This document shows, piece by piece, positions 63,879 through 64,000 of a stretch of 64,000 nt of DNA. Every line of letters begins with the position of its first letter. The first letter of the stretch is position 1. This DNA is from Pararoseomonas sp. SCSIO 73927 (GTDB taxonomy: Bacteria > Pseudomonadota > Alphaproteobacteria > Acetobacterales > Acetobacteraceae). The notes beneath the pieces are model-generated. The model was not told the DNA's origin and ran no database searches. It saw nothing but the letters and a program-made list of their open reading frames with translations. The stretch is from the NCBI RefSeq assembly GCF_037040815.1, contig NZ_CP146232.1, forward strand, positions 2,040,501 to 2,104,500. The letters run 5' to 3'. The position numbers were made by a program, and so were the translations under genes.

Positions 63879-64000
63879 GGCTGCCTCCGTTGATTGGCGG
63901 CGCCTTGATAAGGGGAACGTGGCGGCGTGCAATGTCGGAACGATGACATCAACACGGCGGCGGGGTCGGAAGAGGGTCTTCTCTCTCCCGGGGAGGGCTC

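Noticed and set aside
63960..64000. Possible further element copy at the right window edge
   Set aside because: Only CCCGGGGAGGG is shared; arms do not form hairpin A and the sequence ends.

Overview
The window is about 64 kb of very G+C-rich chromosomal DNA from an alphaproteobacterium. An Acetobacteraceae (Roseomonas-like) source fits best. This rests on gene content (TIGR02300-aroA-cmk, sppA-ihfB-lapA, a Bug/TctC solute receptor, a complete liv ABC transporter, OprB porins, PPK2) and on codon bias; it is an inference and I could not search a database. I saw no rRNA, tRNA, CRISPR array, intact transposase, prophage or replication origin.

Layout. 1-5 kb: a small ORF, cspA, pnp and a nitronate-monooxygenase-like flavoprotein. 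5-9.5 kb: a long Pro/Ala-rich protein ending in a nuclease-toxin-like PD-(D/E)XK domain, an L,D-transpeptidase, an HU-type protein and a DUF2161 protein. 9.5-12 kb: TIGR02300-aroA-cmk. 12-20.5 kb: a block separating cmk from sppA-ihfB-lapA (DUF3592 protein, MMPL exporter, secreted helical protein, typA, LUD protein, Smr protein); the expected rpsA is not there. 20.5-22.4 kb: sppA-ihfB-lapA. 22.4-27 kb: livFGMH plus binding protein. 27.4-29.7 kb: cbpA-cbpM coupled to a degenerate LOV/HWE kinase. 29.9-32.5 kb: accD-folC and a small antisense-end gene. 32.9-39.2 kb: a catabolic-looking run (C-N lyase family, Bug receptor, MBL-fold, MmgE/PrpD, FAD oxidase). 39.2-44.8 kb: a translationally coupled nucleotide-sugar operon (DUF707, rfbF, rfbG, epimerase, RmlD-like, UGM-like). 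45.4-51.7 kb: SMP-30, AI-2E-type permease, zinc finger protein, polA. 52-64 kb: two paralogous secreted trypsin-like proteases, two OprB porins, CorA, a 3-oxo-tetronate-kinase-like protein, an RMD1-like protein, a histone H1-like protein and PPK2.

The most unusual feature is a dispersed intergenic element present in six near-complete copies plus one partial copy. Each full copy has a 14-16 bp hairpin (A), usually capped by GGAA. The centre of A lies a nearly fixed ~81-82 nt from the centre of an 11-bp hairpin (B) with a variable 3-nt loop. Both stems show paired compensatory changes between copies. Several copies carry further palindromes beyond B. Every copy sits next to the 3' end of at least one gene. 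A second recurring pattern is short tandem duplication across stop codons (five genes) and within coding sequence.

Other points of note: an orphan toxin-like nuclease with no space for an immunity gene; a LOV/HWE protein that has lost the photochemical cysteine, the phosphoacceptor histidine and the N-box asparagine; and a CDP-deoxysugar operon ending in a mutase-like flavoprotein that may make an unusual furanose.
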